Of a DNA stretch of 64,000 nucleotides, positions 33,101 to 44,299 are shown piece after piece (within the stretch, counting starts at the first letter, position 1; every line of letters starts with the position of its first letter). A program made the translations under genes and the position numbers. Origin of the DNA: Pisaster brevispinus. Lineage: Eukaryota > Echinodermata > Asteroidea > Forcipulatida > Asteriidae. The stretch spans positions 3,725,001-3,789,000 of the forward strand of contig JAMKCF010000008.1 of NCBI GenBank assembly GCA_023634235.1, written 5' to 3'. The notes below the pieces were generated by a model. That model was not told where the DNA came from and did no database searches. It worked only from the letters and a program-made list of their open reading frames with translations.

Positions 33101-33530
33101 ACAGCAAAAGGGGTTTCGTGTTTGGAATTGATACAGTATGGCACTAATAAAAGGGGGGCTGATAAAGAGGAAGACAGATATACTTAAAGGATTCAGTGGA
33201 GGAAGAGGGCATGTCAAGATGGCAGATTAATGAGATACTGTTGGGATAAATGGGGGAGATGTATACTGTAGTGAAGGGATTGACAATGTATGTCACTTTA
33301 ATAGGGGTAATATGTTGGGGGAGGAGCCTGAGTGACAGCAAAGTGGGGTGCATCCAATGGAATTGATACAGTTATGGTGCTAGAGCTTAGATGGGGTAAC
33401 ATGTTGGGGAGGATCAGAGTGACAGCAAAGTGGGTTCGTCTTTGGAATTGACACAGTATGGCACTAATAAAAGGGGTAACTTGTTGGGGGAGGATCCAGT
33501 GTGACAGCAAAGTGGGGACGGGAGTTTGGG
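30180..33530 (+). repeat. Twice-repeated A-B-minisatellite module (left arm)
   Basis: Order: block A (30187-30345), block B (30345-30655), minisatellite array 1 (30660-31260, about five to seven units), block A' (31270-31440), block B' (31440-31740), and array 2 (31745-33520, about 20 units). The unit is about 80 bp, centred on GTAACATGTTGGGGGAGGAG and GACAGCAAAGTGGGATGCA. Units near a multiple of three in length keep accidental open frames. The right arm holds the same plan inverted at 37090-40260. Confidence 0.85.
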
Positions 33531-33876
33531 GTCAAGGATGGTAGAAATGGGGTACATTTAGTGGGTAGATCCAGGGTGGTAGATATAAGGGGTAATGGTG
33601 TGGACTGCCAGTTTTGATCAAAGAAGGTGGTTTTAAAAAGTGTAGCATGTTACAGATAATATAATGCCTAGATATATTATTTAACTCACCAGAACTTCAA
33701 AAAAATGAGTAAAGTTTAAGCTGATGGTCTTCATTCGCTGAATCACTCTGTAGAAACCTTCTACACAAGGACCGTGAACAGTCTGTAAAAAAAGATGTAA
33801 AAAAAGGAAGGATTTAACAAAATGGATATCTCAATGCAGGCTGTTGAGGTAATTATTAAGCATTGAATGCACCTGT

Positions 33877-34117
33877 GGGCCCAATTTCATAGAGCTGCTT
33901 AAAGGATGACTCTGCGCGATTTCCATTTCATAGCACTGTTAACCGTAAGCACACGAAAAGGCATGGTAGCCTTTCGGTGCTATACTGTATGAAAACGAAC
34001 GGCGTAACAATGCAAATCTATGGTGAACGCGCAAGATGGCTGCCTACTAGCAAATTTTTCTGCTATAGTTAGCACGAAAATTTGCTTATTGTTAAGCAGC
34101 GCTATGAAATTGGGCCA
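33877..34117. repeat. Palindromic GGGCCCAATTTCATAGAGC repeat, left-arm specific
   Basis: Starts GGGCCCAATTTCATAGAGCT and ends CTATGAAATTGGGCC. The middle contains TAGCACGAAAATTTGC. The right arm has unrelated sequence (about 36370-36815) at the matching point, so the insertion postdates arm duplication. Confidence 0.8.
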
Positions 34118-35299
34118 CGCCAACAAGAAATAGCTAAAGCATGAAAGCACATAACTGAGTGATAAAATGTTCATCCTCTATTGACCCCTTTCCCATATCC
34201 CTGCCCACCCCCATCACCAATTTTCATCGGTCCATCTGGGCCCTGCCATGCCAGGTTTCCCCACTTTCAAAACCGCGACGATCGGCCTGCCCACCCACCT
34301 GGCCCAGGGCCTACTGGCCTAGCTGCCAGTACCGTCTACTCGCTCATGCTAACTAACTGTAAGTGTCTATGAACTGTGCCCCGGCCATGCGTATAAGGCC
34401 TGTGTGTGTGTGTGTGTGTGTGCCTGACCGAGGTCCATCTAATGCATTGCTTTTGAAAGTCGCCGAACCGCTACACAAGTTAGTTTATAGTGTCTTCCTG
34501 TGATGTGGTTGTTGGTTATTGTGAAACTGGTCAAAAACACTGACTGAGTTTGCACAGGATAGAGACTAAACTAGTCATGACTACAATACGGTCATTGTAA
34601 TTGTATACACTAGACAATCATCACTGTCACTGCCAGCAATGTCACCTCGCTTGATCTCTGGACTGTCTACCACCCAAGCGACTGTGAATTGGTTTAATTT
34701 GTGGCACAACAAACATAAACATTTGAACTAACTATTTCAAGAAACTAGTGAAACTAGTGTGCAGGGCTGCAGTAAACACCACAAACATCCACGAATACAT
34801 ACTACTACCGTGCTACTAGTAGTGCAATTTATTTGACATGTCTTCCTCCCTCAGATTCTGTCATTGTCAGATGCTCTGTCTGTCTCTCTCCGCTGTGTGT
34901 GGAGACAGAAGGGATGACATATGGTAAACCCTTGCTCTATGGGTAAACAAACATACAGTTGTACTGATTACCGGACTAGAGTACAGTCGTAACAAAACTT
35001 GCTGCCAAAAGCTATCATTTTAAGGCAATTTTACACATAGATACACGCCAAATGACCTATAAACCACTTCCATAAATTAAAACGTAAAAACTGAACACAA
35101 AAATATGTACCTCCTAAAGTTTTGTGACGAGAAAACTTCATTTTGAAGAACCTCACAACACGTCGTGTAAGCAGACGACAGCTCAATCAATGTTATTGTA
35201 CATTGCGTTCCGGGTACTCACAACGCATGTGCAGCAAATGATGCCAAAGTGAGGGCACCCTCTTTTGGAACAAATTTAACAGTCATGAACTGTCTTTTA

Positions 35300-35826
35300 A
35301 TTTATTTTTATAAAGTGTGCGGAAGTTTTGTGTGAAGGAAATTCGAACGTTCCGCTCGGCGAAACTTTTTTGAATTTACTTGCACAAAAGCTGCAGTTTT
35401 GTTTGTAAAAAATACAAAACTGCATTTTTTGTGTATTAGAAGGTAGCCTCTCTTGAGATAAAAAATAGTTGCTGCAACTGAACCCGACATTCTGGCGGAA
35501 ATAAGTATGAAATCCTGACAGTCGAGCAGGTACATTCTGTTGAATTTTGTTTTATTGCGTAAATTTAATCCAATCTGTGGGACATCTACAATACAATTGT
35601 ATAGGGTATATAATTATTTAATTAAATAATTATAAATCATCCCATCAGGGTACAGTTTTTTGGTAATTTGTCAAAGACCAGTATCCTTACTAAAAGAAAT
35701 TACGAAAGAAAAAAAACCCTTGATGCCTGAAACCACTTTCAGGCTCAAATTTTGGGAGAACAAAATTACCTCTTTCTGGCCTATGGTGAAAAAGAGAGAT
35801 AATTATTAAAACTATTGCAGCAAGAT
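35300..35826. other. Spacer between the inverted arms, with a 26-bp perfect palindrome
   Basis: About 0.5 kb not repeated in inverse orientation. Near its centre, positions 35609-35634 form a perfect 26-bp palindrome of A and T (core TTTAATTAAA). No gene was recognised. Short open frames end early. Confidence 0.7.
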
Positions 35827-37089
35827 AATAAGACAGTTAATGTTTAATTTGTTTCAAGAGAGGGTGCCCTCACTTTCGCGTCATTTGCTGCACATGCGTA
35901 GTGAGTACCCGGAACGCACTGAACAATAACATTGAGCTGTCGTCTGCTGCTTACGACGTGTTGTGGTGAATTGTGGTTCTTCAAAATGAAATGTTTTCAT
36001 CACAAAACTTTGGGAGGTACATATTTTTATGTTCAGTTTTTACATTTAGTTTATGGAAATGGTTTATATGTCATTTGGCGTGTATCTATGTCTGTAGTCT
36101 GTACTCACTGTCAGACTGTAGTGAGTGTTGTTTGTTGTGTCAGTGTTAGTCCGGTAAATCGGTAATCAGTAGTGTTTACATCCGTCTCTGTTTGTTGTGC
36201 CACTAGTTAAACCAATTCACAGTCGCTTGGGTGGTAGACAGTCCAGAGATCGAGCCAGCGGGTGACACTGCTGACAGTGACAGTGATGATTGTCTGTAGA
36301 GGATGAACATTTTATCAGTTATGTACTTTCATGTTTTTTATAGCTATTCCTTATTGGCATATATCTTTCCTTGGCAATGGAGTCAAAGTGTTTAAAATGC
36401 AAGCAGAATGTTTTACAATCTCTTGGCTATAATATCCATCCCCATATCAAGGAAGAGGTCTCACAATTTAGTTCTCAAAGTGAATACGCTGTGAACTGTT
36501 AATTTACAATTTCACATTATTTACATGCAAGGAATATTTTAAAATCTCTACATACCCTTTCCCATATCAAAGAACAGGTCTCACAAGTTAGTAATTGAGG
36601 CCAACTAACCTCTGTGACCTGGTAATTTATAATTTAGTTAGCTTAATTTGCTCACTTAACTTGTGGGCTGTTCCTTGAGATGAGGCATAGTTTGCTTTAT
36701 TACTAGCTTGTGAGACCTGTTCTTTGATAAGGGGGAAAAGTTCAATTTTGTCACAAAGTTTTATTGAATAAGATGGTTGTATTAAGTTTGGTTAAGAACC
36801 CAGTGAAACCACAGGTACATTCAATGCTTAATAATTACTGCAACAGCCTGCACTGAGATCCATTTGGTTAAAAAACTTCCTTTCTACACATCTTTTTTTA
36901 CAGACTGTTCTCGGTCCTTGCGTAGAAAGTTTCTACAGAGTGATTCAACGAATGAAGACCATCAAATTAAAATTTACTCATTCTTTTGAAGTTGTGGTGA
37001 GTTAAATAAAATATCTAGGCATATATTATTTGTTACATGCTACACTTTTTAAAACCACTTTCTTTGATCAAAACTGGCAGTCGACACCA

Positions 37090-40000
37090 TTACCCCTTAT
37101 GTCTACCACCCTGGATCTACCCACTAAATGTACCCCATTTCTACCATCCTTGACCCCAAACACCCGTCCCCACTTTGCTGCCACACTGGATCCTCCCCCA
37201 ACAAGTTACCCCTTTTATTAGTGCCATACTGTATCAATTCCAAACACGAACCCCATTTTGCTGTCACTCTGGCTCCTTCCCCAACATGTTACCCCTTTTT
37301 GTGCCATACTGTATCAATCCCAAACATGCATCCCACTTTGCTGTCACTCTGATCCTCCCCAACATGTTACCCCATCTAAGTTCTAGTACCATACTGTATC
37401 AATCCCATTGGATGCACCCCACTTTGCTGTCACTCAGGCTCCTCCCCCAACATATTACCCCTATTAAAGTGACATGTTCATTGTCAATCCCTTCACACCA
37501 TTAAACATCTCCCCCATTTATACCAACAGTATCTCATTAATCTGCCATCTTGACATGCCCTCTTCCCCCGCTGAATCCTTTAAGTATATCTGTCTTCCTC
37601 TTTATCAGCCCCCTTTTATTAGTGCCATACTGTATCAATTCCAAACACGAACCCCCTTTTGCTGTCACTTAGGCTCCTCCCCAACATGTTACCTCTTTCT
37701 GTGCCATACTGTATAAATTCCAAACTTGCATCCCACTTTGCTGTCATTGGCTCCTCCCCAAACATGTTACCTCTTTCTGTGCCATACTGTATAAATTCCA
37801 AACTTGCATCCCACTTTGCTGTCACTGGATCCTCCCCAACATGTTACCCCTTGTAGTACCATAATGTATCAATCTCAATTAAGCATCCCCTTTTGCTGTC
37901 ACTTTAGCTCCTCCCCCAACATGTTACCTCTTTCTGTGCCATACTGTATCAATTCCAAACTTGCATCCCACTTTGCTGTCATTGGCTCCTCCCCAAACAT
38001 GTTACCTCTTTCTGTGGCATACTGTATCAACTCCAAACTTGCATCCCACTTTGCTGTCACTGGATCCTCCCCCAACATGTTACCCCTTTCTGTGCCATAC
38101 TGTATAAATTCCAAACTTGCATCCCACTTTGCTGTCATTGGCTCCTCCCCAAACATGTTACCTCTTTCTGTGCCATACTGTATAAATTCCAAACTTGCAT
38201 CCCACTTTGCTGTCACTGGATCCTCCCCCAACATGTTACCCCTTGTAGTACAATGCTGTCACTTCAGCTCTTCCCCCAGCTTGTAACCCCTTTTTGTGCC
38301 ATACCATAAAAAATCCCAAACATGCATCCTACTTTGCTGTCACTCCAGCTCCTCCCCCAGCATGTAACCCCTTCTTTTTATGCTATACTGTATAAATCCC
38401 AAACATGCATCCCACTTTGCTGTAACTCTGGCTCCTTCCCCAACATGTTACCCCTTTTTGTGCCATACTGTATCAATCCCAAACATGCATCCCACTTTGC
38501 TGTCACTCTGATCCTCCCCAACATGTTACCCCATCTAAGCTCTAGCACCATAACTGTATCAATCCCATTGGATGCACCCCACTTTACTGTCACTCAGGCT
38601 CCTCCCCCAACATATTACCCCTATTAAAGTGGTCAATCCCTTCACACCATTAAACATCTCCCCCATTTATACCAACAGTATCTCATTAATCTGCCATCTT
38701 GACATGCCCTCTACCCCCGCTGAATCCTTTAAGTATATCTGTCTTCCTCTTTATCAGCCCCCCCCCCCCCTGTCTCTCATTCTTGCACTTAGTTTCCTGA
38801 GGTTGAAGTTGTAATGCAATTGCTTAATGCAGGAGGTGCCTGTTGTGGTTTGAAATATTCATCACAACCCAAAGACGGTTATAAAAAGCTGTTGGTCCTT
38901 GGCTGGAATAATTTTATGTATACATCTTTTTCGGGTTTAAATTGCAGTACATTCAAGATGGTCTGACAACAGTTCTTAAGAGAGATGCACAAGCTCGGCT
39001 GAAGAGAACACTTGGCTTCTGTCTTGTGCACGATTTCAACTATGCCATCTTCTCTCTGTATCAAGCAAACTCAACTGAGTAACTTAAAGACTTCTGGAAT
39101 GTATTGAGGTAGGCTTGTCACATTAACAATACACATTGTAAAAGGACCTGTTTACACCATATATACAGGACATCATCGTCCTCACTACCAGTCCTCACGT
39201 GATTCTTTAAAACCTCATGCATCAACTGCTGTATTTAAGCAAGTGCTGTATCAATCCCAAACTTGCATCCCACTTTGCTGTCACTAGTGCATATTCTATC
39301 GATCCCAATCCTGCAGCCCACCTTGCTATCTTTCTGGATCCTCCTCCAACATATTACCCAGGTTACCATACCCAGTTTGCTTTCACTCGAACCCTACCCC
39401 ATCATGTTACCCCTTCTACTGCCCCACTGTATGAATCCCAAATAAACACCCCACTTTGCTACCACTCTGGATCATCCCCTAACATGTTACCTCTTTTTGT
39501 GCATTACTGTATCAATCCAAAACATGCGTTCTTCTTTGCTGTCAGTCTGGATCCACCTCCAGCATGTTACCCCTTCTAGTGTGTACTGTATCAATCTCAA
39601 ACATGCACCCCAGTTTGCTGTCACTCAAGTTCCTACCCCAACATGTTACCCCAGTTATAGTGCCATGTACATTGTGAATTCCTTCACACCAATATACATC
39701 TGCCCCATTTATCCAAACTGTATCTTACGAATCTGCCATCTTTACATGCCCTCTTTCCCTTCTGGATCCGATCAGTATTTATCTGTCTTCCTCCTTATCA
39801 GCCCCAGCCCTGTCTCGTCTTAGTTTCCTGAGGTTGAAGTTGTAGTAAGAATTGCTGAATTCAAGTTAAATAATCATACAACTCAATGACAGTTATGAAA
39901 ATGTGTTGGTCATTTGCTGGAGTTATTTTATGTAATATCTTCTTTGGGTTTATACTGCAGTACGTTCAAGATGATCTGACAACTAAACGCCTCAGTTCCA

Positions 40001-40260
40001 ATGAGAGATGCACAAGCTCGACTGAAGAGAACACTTGGCTTCTGTCTTAACCATGATTTCAACTACGTCATCTGCTCTCTGCATCAAGCAAACTCAACTG
40101 CATAACATGTAGACTTTTGGGATATATTGAGGTAGGCTTGTTACGTTAACAATACACATTGTAAAAGGGCCTGTTTACACAACGTATACAGGACATCATT
40201 GTCTTCACTACTAGTCCTCACGTTACTTTTGTAAACCTCATGCATCATCCACTGTGTTTA
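37090..40260 (-). repeat. Twice-repeated A-B-minisatellite module (right arm)
   Basis: Inverted counterpart of 30180-33530: array 2 (37190-38620, about 17 units), B' (38790-39090), A' (39095-39235), array 1 (39240-39800), B (39820-40110), A (40115-40260). Array lengths differ from the left arm, as expected for independently drifting minisatellites. Confidence 0.85.
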
Positions 40261-40361
40261 CGCTTACAGTATATGTATGCCAAGAAGTTTTTTTACAAGA
40301 ATAAAAGTGAAAAACGTATCCAGACAATGTCTAGTATAATGTAAACAGACCTTTACTGATA

Positions 40362-40528
40362 GACCCCTTGCACTACACGCAGCGCACTCACACGTGCCTA
40401 TCCGGTCCTGTCCGCCATTTTGGGAGTCAAAATCGTGCACAAATATGCACAAAATGTTTGACTCCCAAAATGATGGACATGGTAGGCGCGCATTGTTAGT
40501 AGGTGCGTTCCGCGTTGTGCAAGGGGTC
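40362..40528. mobile_element. TA-flanked MITE (copy 1, right arm only)
   Basis: Terminal inverted repeats GACCCCTTGCA and TGCAAGGGGTC, bounded by TA on both sides (40360-40361, 40529-40530), as for Tc1/mariner-type targets. The interior has a further inverted pair around TTTTGGGAGTCAAA and TTTGACTCCCAAAA. Absent from the left arm. Confidence 0.75.
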
Positions 40529-40542
40529 TATAGAAATCAATA

Positions 40543-40691
40543 GACTCCCTTGCATAGCGTGAAACACTACAGGTGCGTTGAGGTCACGCGCAAGCTTTTA
40601 CGCACAAAGAACATCTATTGACCAATGATCTGCCTTCTTTTGGCCTCAGAGATAGTGCTTTTTGAGAGTGTGACGTCATATGCAAGGGGTC
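40543..40691. mobile_element. TA-flanked MITE (copy 2, right arm only)
   Basis: Ends GACTCCCTTGCAT and ATGCAAGGGGTC, with flanking TA on both sides, 14 bp beyond copy 1. The interior differs from copy 1 but resembles the copies at 46151 and 51008 (GCACAAAG, CCAATGATCTGCCTTCTTTT). Confidence 0.7.
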
Positions 40692-42189
40692 TATATGTTG
40701 TTATTACTACTGCTGTTTAATTGCATTTAGGTACTTTCAACTCGATTCAAACAAAATGCAAACAAAGCCAACCTTAATAGTGTATCATATCTAAAGGGAC
40801 TGTGTATCATGTGTAATCATAAAACTTTTTTTAAAACTGACCACAGTCCTACTTCATAAAACAAGAAGCTACTACAGCACCTTTTATTTTCAGAACAAAC
40901 TGAATTAGATCAGCTATGATGTCCTAGTTTGTAAGATTAATGTATGTATTTAGAGTTGACATAGCTTTAAAGTTGTTGATACTTGTAGACACAAGTTTGC
41001 TGAGGTTTAAGAGTGCTGTAAAGGGTAGGATATAAAGTCAGAAACAAATTTGATCTCCACTGTTGTGCAAATTTTACAATTATTCAAAAAGAAAAAGGAC
41101 GTTTTCCTCATGCTCTTTTAACTTAATGAATTAATCAGTCAGTAGCCATTTTTGTCTGGTGCCCTGTCTCCAAATGAACAACACTGACTCACAGTCATGC
41201 AAGAACATTATGTACCAGACTGTATTATGCCTTGTGTTCTAAAGGTAAAAAATCTGAAATTTTCGGAGAAATAGGAGTAATAGAGCGCCCCCCTTCATTT
41301 TGCTTAAAAACCATGAAGTTAAACATGAGATCTTGCTAAGCGATTGTGTTACCTTACAGATAAAGCTATCACTGGATGAAAATTTACGTTGACGTTTTTC
41401 TTTGCCAGAACTAAGTTGTAATTTTTGTGTTAATCATAAGAACATATTGTTTTTTAACTTGCAAGTTTAAATGTGTCTTTTTGCTATATAAATTTAACTT
41501 GTTTAGTTAAAACTTACATGTTACGATTGTAAAATGTAATGTAGAACGTTTAAGGCCCTTCAATCAGAAGGATTTGAGCTCTGTTTGTAATAAAACGGTA
41601 GAAATGTAAGGAAATAAAGTTAAGCGACTGAAAAATGTGTTTAAAAAGGTTCAATACATTAAACTGCACATTGTTATTGAAATTAAAGTGTATTTTTGAC
41701 CAAAATGGGTATTACATGTAGTGTACTACAGTTAAAACGTAATTATGAGCATGTAAAGAGCTTTTTGCATCAAAAATGCCCTTTTTTAAAGATTTTTTTT
41801 TTGAAAATGAAAAATAATTAACGAGCGTGCGTTTCAGCCGATTTTAAAATAATGAAAGACCGTAAATTTTTGAATTTTCCAATTTTTTCAAAAAAAAAAT
41901 GTGAAAATGAAAAATAATTAACGAGCGTGCGTTTCAGCCGATTTTAAAAAACTGAAAAACCGTAAATTTTTTGATTTTTCATATATATTTTTGATTTTGT
42001 AAAAAAAATTGGATATTGAAAAAAATGTGTCCAACCCTGCGCTCCGCTCTCTCTGTCTCTGTCCACCTCCCCTCTCCTTCCTCCGTCCTTGCCTGTCCCT
42101 ACTCGTGCATCGTGCGTGGTGCGTGGTGATTGTTAGTGCGTGTTAGTGCATGTTAGTTTACCATATACATATACTCTTACCTTGTGACT

Positions 42190-42275
42190 TGCCGGGAATC
42201 GAACCCATGCAAGTCTTCCATCTTGCTCTCTCCGTGCGCGAGCCTGTCCACTAGGCCATCGGCGCTCCACAACAA
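42190..42275 (-). mobile_element. tRNA-derived SINE head (right arm)
   Basis: Mirror of 28637-28720. On the minus strand the A-box-like segment reads TGGCCTAGTGGACAGGCTCG, and the B-box GGGTTCGATTCCCGG has one change from the left copy. Confidence 0.7.
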
Positions 42276-42664
42276 ATCTTCGTTTTTCAACCGTGATGAA
42301 TATTAGAACCACGTGTTGTATACATAAACACACGTTAATACTTGTATAATATATGGTGTAAAGAGCGCCCCCTGGTGACCATAAAGGGCGCCCTCTGTTG
42401 TTTATGAAGGGCGCCCTCTTTTTTCAAAAATTAGTTACTTAAAGCTGCCACCACTAAAAAAACTCGTCTCCCCTTTGTAGCGGAGATCAAGTTTCTCCGA
42501 AGTATATTTTAAGTTTTTATCAAATGATCTCGTCCTCTTAAATAAATACAGTGGCAAGTTAGACACAGAATAAATTTTAAAAAATCAATTAGGAAAGTTT
42601 AGATGCTGTGAGTGTACCTCTTTAATAAAAAAAATGTTCATACAAAAGTAAAACTAAAACACAT

Positions 42665-43165
42665 TTTTTATAATTAATATCAAAGCGTTTGCTTTGTTTT
42701 CTGCTTTAATTAAAATAACAAAAGCTTCAAATGATAACAATTTAAAAATATTTTCCGTATGTTTCCACACAAACTAAAAGTTTATGAGGAAACATCTAGT
42801 CGTGAATAAAAAAATATATATATATTTAATTTCAAAGCGTTTACATTGTTTTTTCTCTTTAATTAAAATGTCAAATCCTTTAAATACAAAAATACAAATT
42901 CAACAATTTCCACCAGATTTTCCACAAAAATCTAACAGTAATGAAAAAATGAAATACATTTTAAAATTTAATTTCAAAGCGTACACATTGTTTTGTTTCC
43001 TTAAATTATATATATTGTAAATAAAAATATAATTTTTTCCACCAAATCTGGTGGAAAAAAATATATTTTTATAAATCTGTCCACATAAATCGAAAATTAT
43101 GAGGAAATATCTGTTGAAAATAAAATGCATTTTTATATTTAACTTCAAAGCGTTTACATTGTTGA
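42665..43165. repeat. AT-rich tandem repeat, about 145-bp unit (right arm)
   Basis: Inverted counterpart of 27765-28260, with TTCAAAGCGTTTAC recurring about four times. Confidence 0.75.
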
Positions 43166-43499
43166 TTTTCTTTGATTATAATATCAAAACCTTTAAATAA
43201 AAAATAAATCAACAAAATATGAATTGTCGAAAAAAATTCCTGAACGTACAATACATACTTATTTAAAACAGAAATTACGTGAAGGTTGATCACTCTTTAT
43301 AACTCGTTTTTTTTTTGCTTAAATTTGTTATGATCAATTACTGTATTGTTTAATTAATAAATAAATAAGAACTTAATACATAATCCACAGCACTTGGATC
43401 CTTTACAGCCAGAACCACATATCCAATATCAAACGGAATCAAGACTTAATGTCTAGTTATAAAAAAAATCTTGCATATTTCATTATCAATTACTATATT

Positions 43500-43543
43500 A
43501 TAATAAATAAATAAATAAATAAATGAATGAATAAATAAATGAA

Positions 43544-43582
<39 letters not shown>

Positions 43583-43610
43583 ATACATGAATAAATAAAT
43601 AATTAGGTAA
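43500..43610. repeat. AAAT microsatellite (right arm)
   Basis: A run of AAAT units with GAATG interruptions, equivalent to the TATT run at 27390-27465. It is responsible for the repetitive open frame at 43446-43670. Confidence 0.9.
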
Positions 43611-44299
43611 ATACATGTACAAACTTATAATAATACACCGAACTTGGATCCTCTGTATCCAGAACAACATCCAATTATTAACTGCAATCCAGACCTAGTG
43701 TCTCGATACAAAAAACTCTTCACAATGTTAAGCCCTAGAGTTGTAATCCAAAGCACCCCAAATTCTCCAGAGCACAAGTATGCATCATTGGAACAGTCCG
43801 GTGCAGAATGTCAGGGTTCCATTTGTGTTTTCATTAATTTGACTTCTATATTGTTCATGGTATTTACTCTGCAGAGGATCTGCTTTCGTCAATTCACACA
43901 GAATTTCAGTTTAAGCAAAGCTTGTTGTTGCATTCTACAGCTGGCTGCATTCCTTTCCTGATGAAGATTCCAAAGCTACCCGTGAGACCAATACGGACTA
44001 TTCCTGTACACACAAGAATAAATAATATTGATTAAAACATACATTCATTCAGTTTTAAGTAAGGGTTTTGAAAACGGAACAGCAAACTTATTATTGTTTT
44101 TACAATCATCATTATAATGGGTTATCGCTCTGTAACCTCAGTCAGCGCACCCCCCCAAAAAAAAAAACCCCCACAACAACAAACAAACAATACATATATA
44201 AGCGACATCAAAAGAAAGTAGCAATAAACCAGGAACGTGTTTGCTTCTTATTGATTGTCAAGGTAGAAGTACTGTCTCCACAATCTGGAATAGATAAGT

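Larger units (their letters stand above)
25012..35300 (+). mobile_element. Giant inverted repeat, left arm (about 10.3 kb)
   Basis: The reverse complement of this arm recurs at about 35826-45752. Landmarks pair in mirror order: 25595-25612 with 45095-45112; 27115-27165 with 43940-43990; the SINE at 28637-28715 with 42190-42275; 30220-30400 with 40060-40240; 33720-33870 with 36820-36970; 35105-35282 with 35841-36030. Identity by eye is about 90-95% in the best blocks. The arm contains no intact gene. Arm-specific insertions are the minisatellite element at 25862-27004, the palindromic repeat at 33877-34117 and about 425 bp at 34181-34605. Confidence 0.9.

Noticed and set aside
30636..33510. 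Long repetitive minus-strand open frames (100-197 codons) and their right-arm partners on the plus strand
   Set aside because: They are translations of the 80-bp minisatellite, with no start context, no domain, and several frames open at once.
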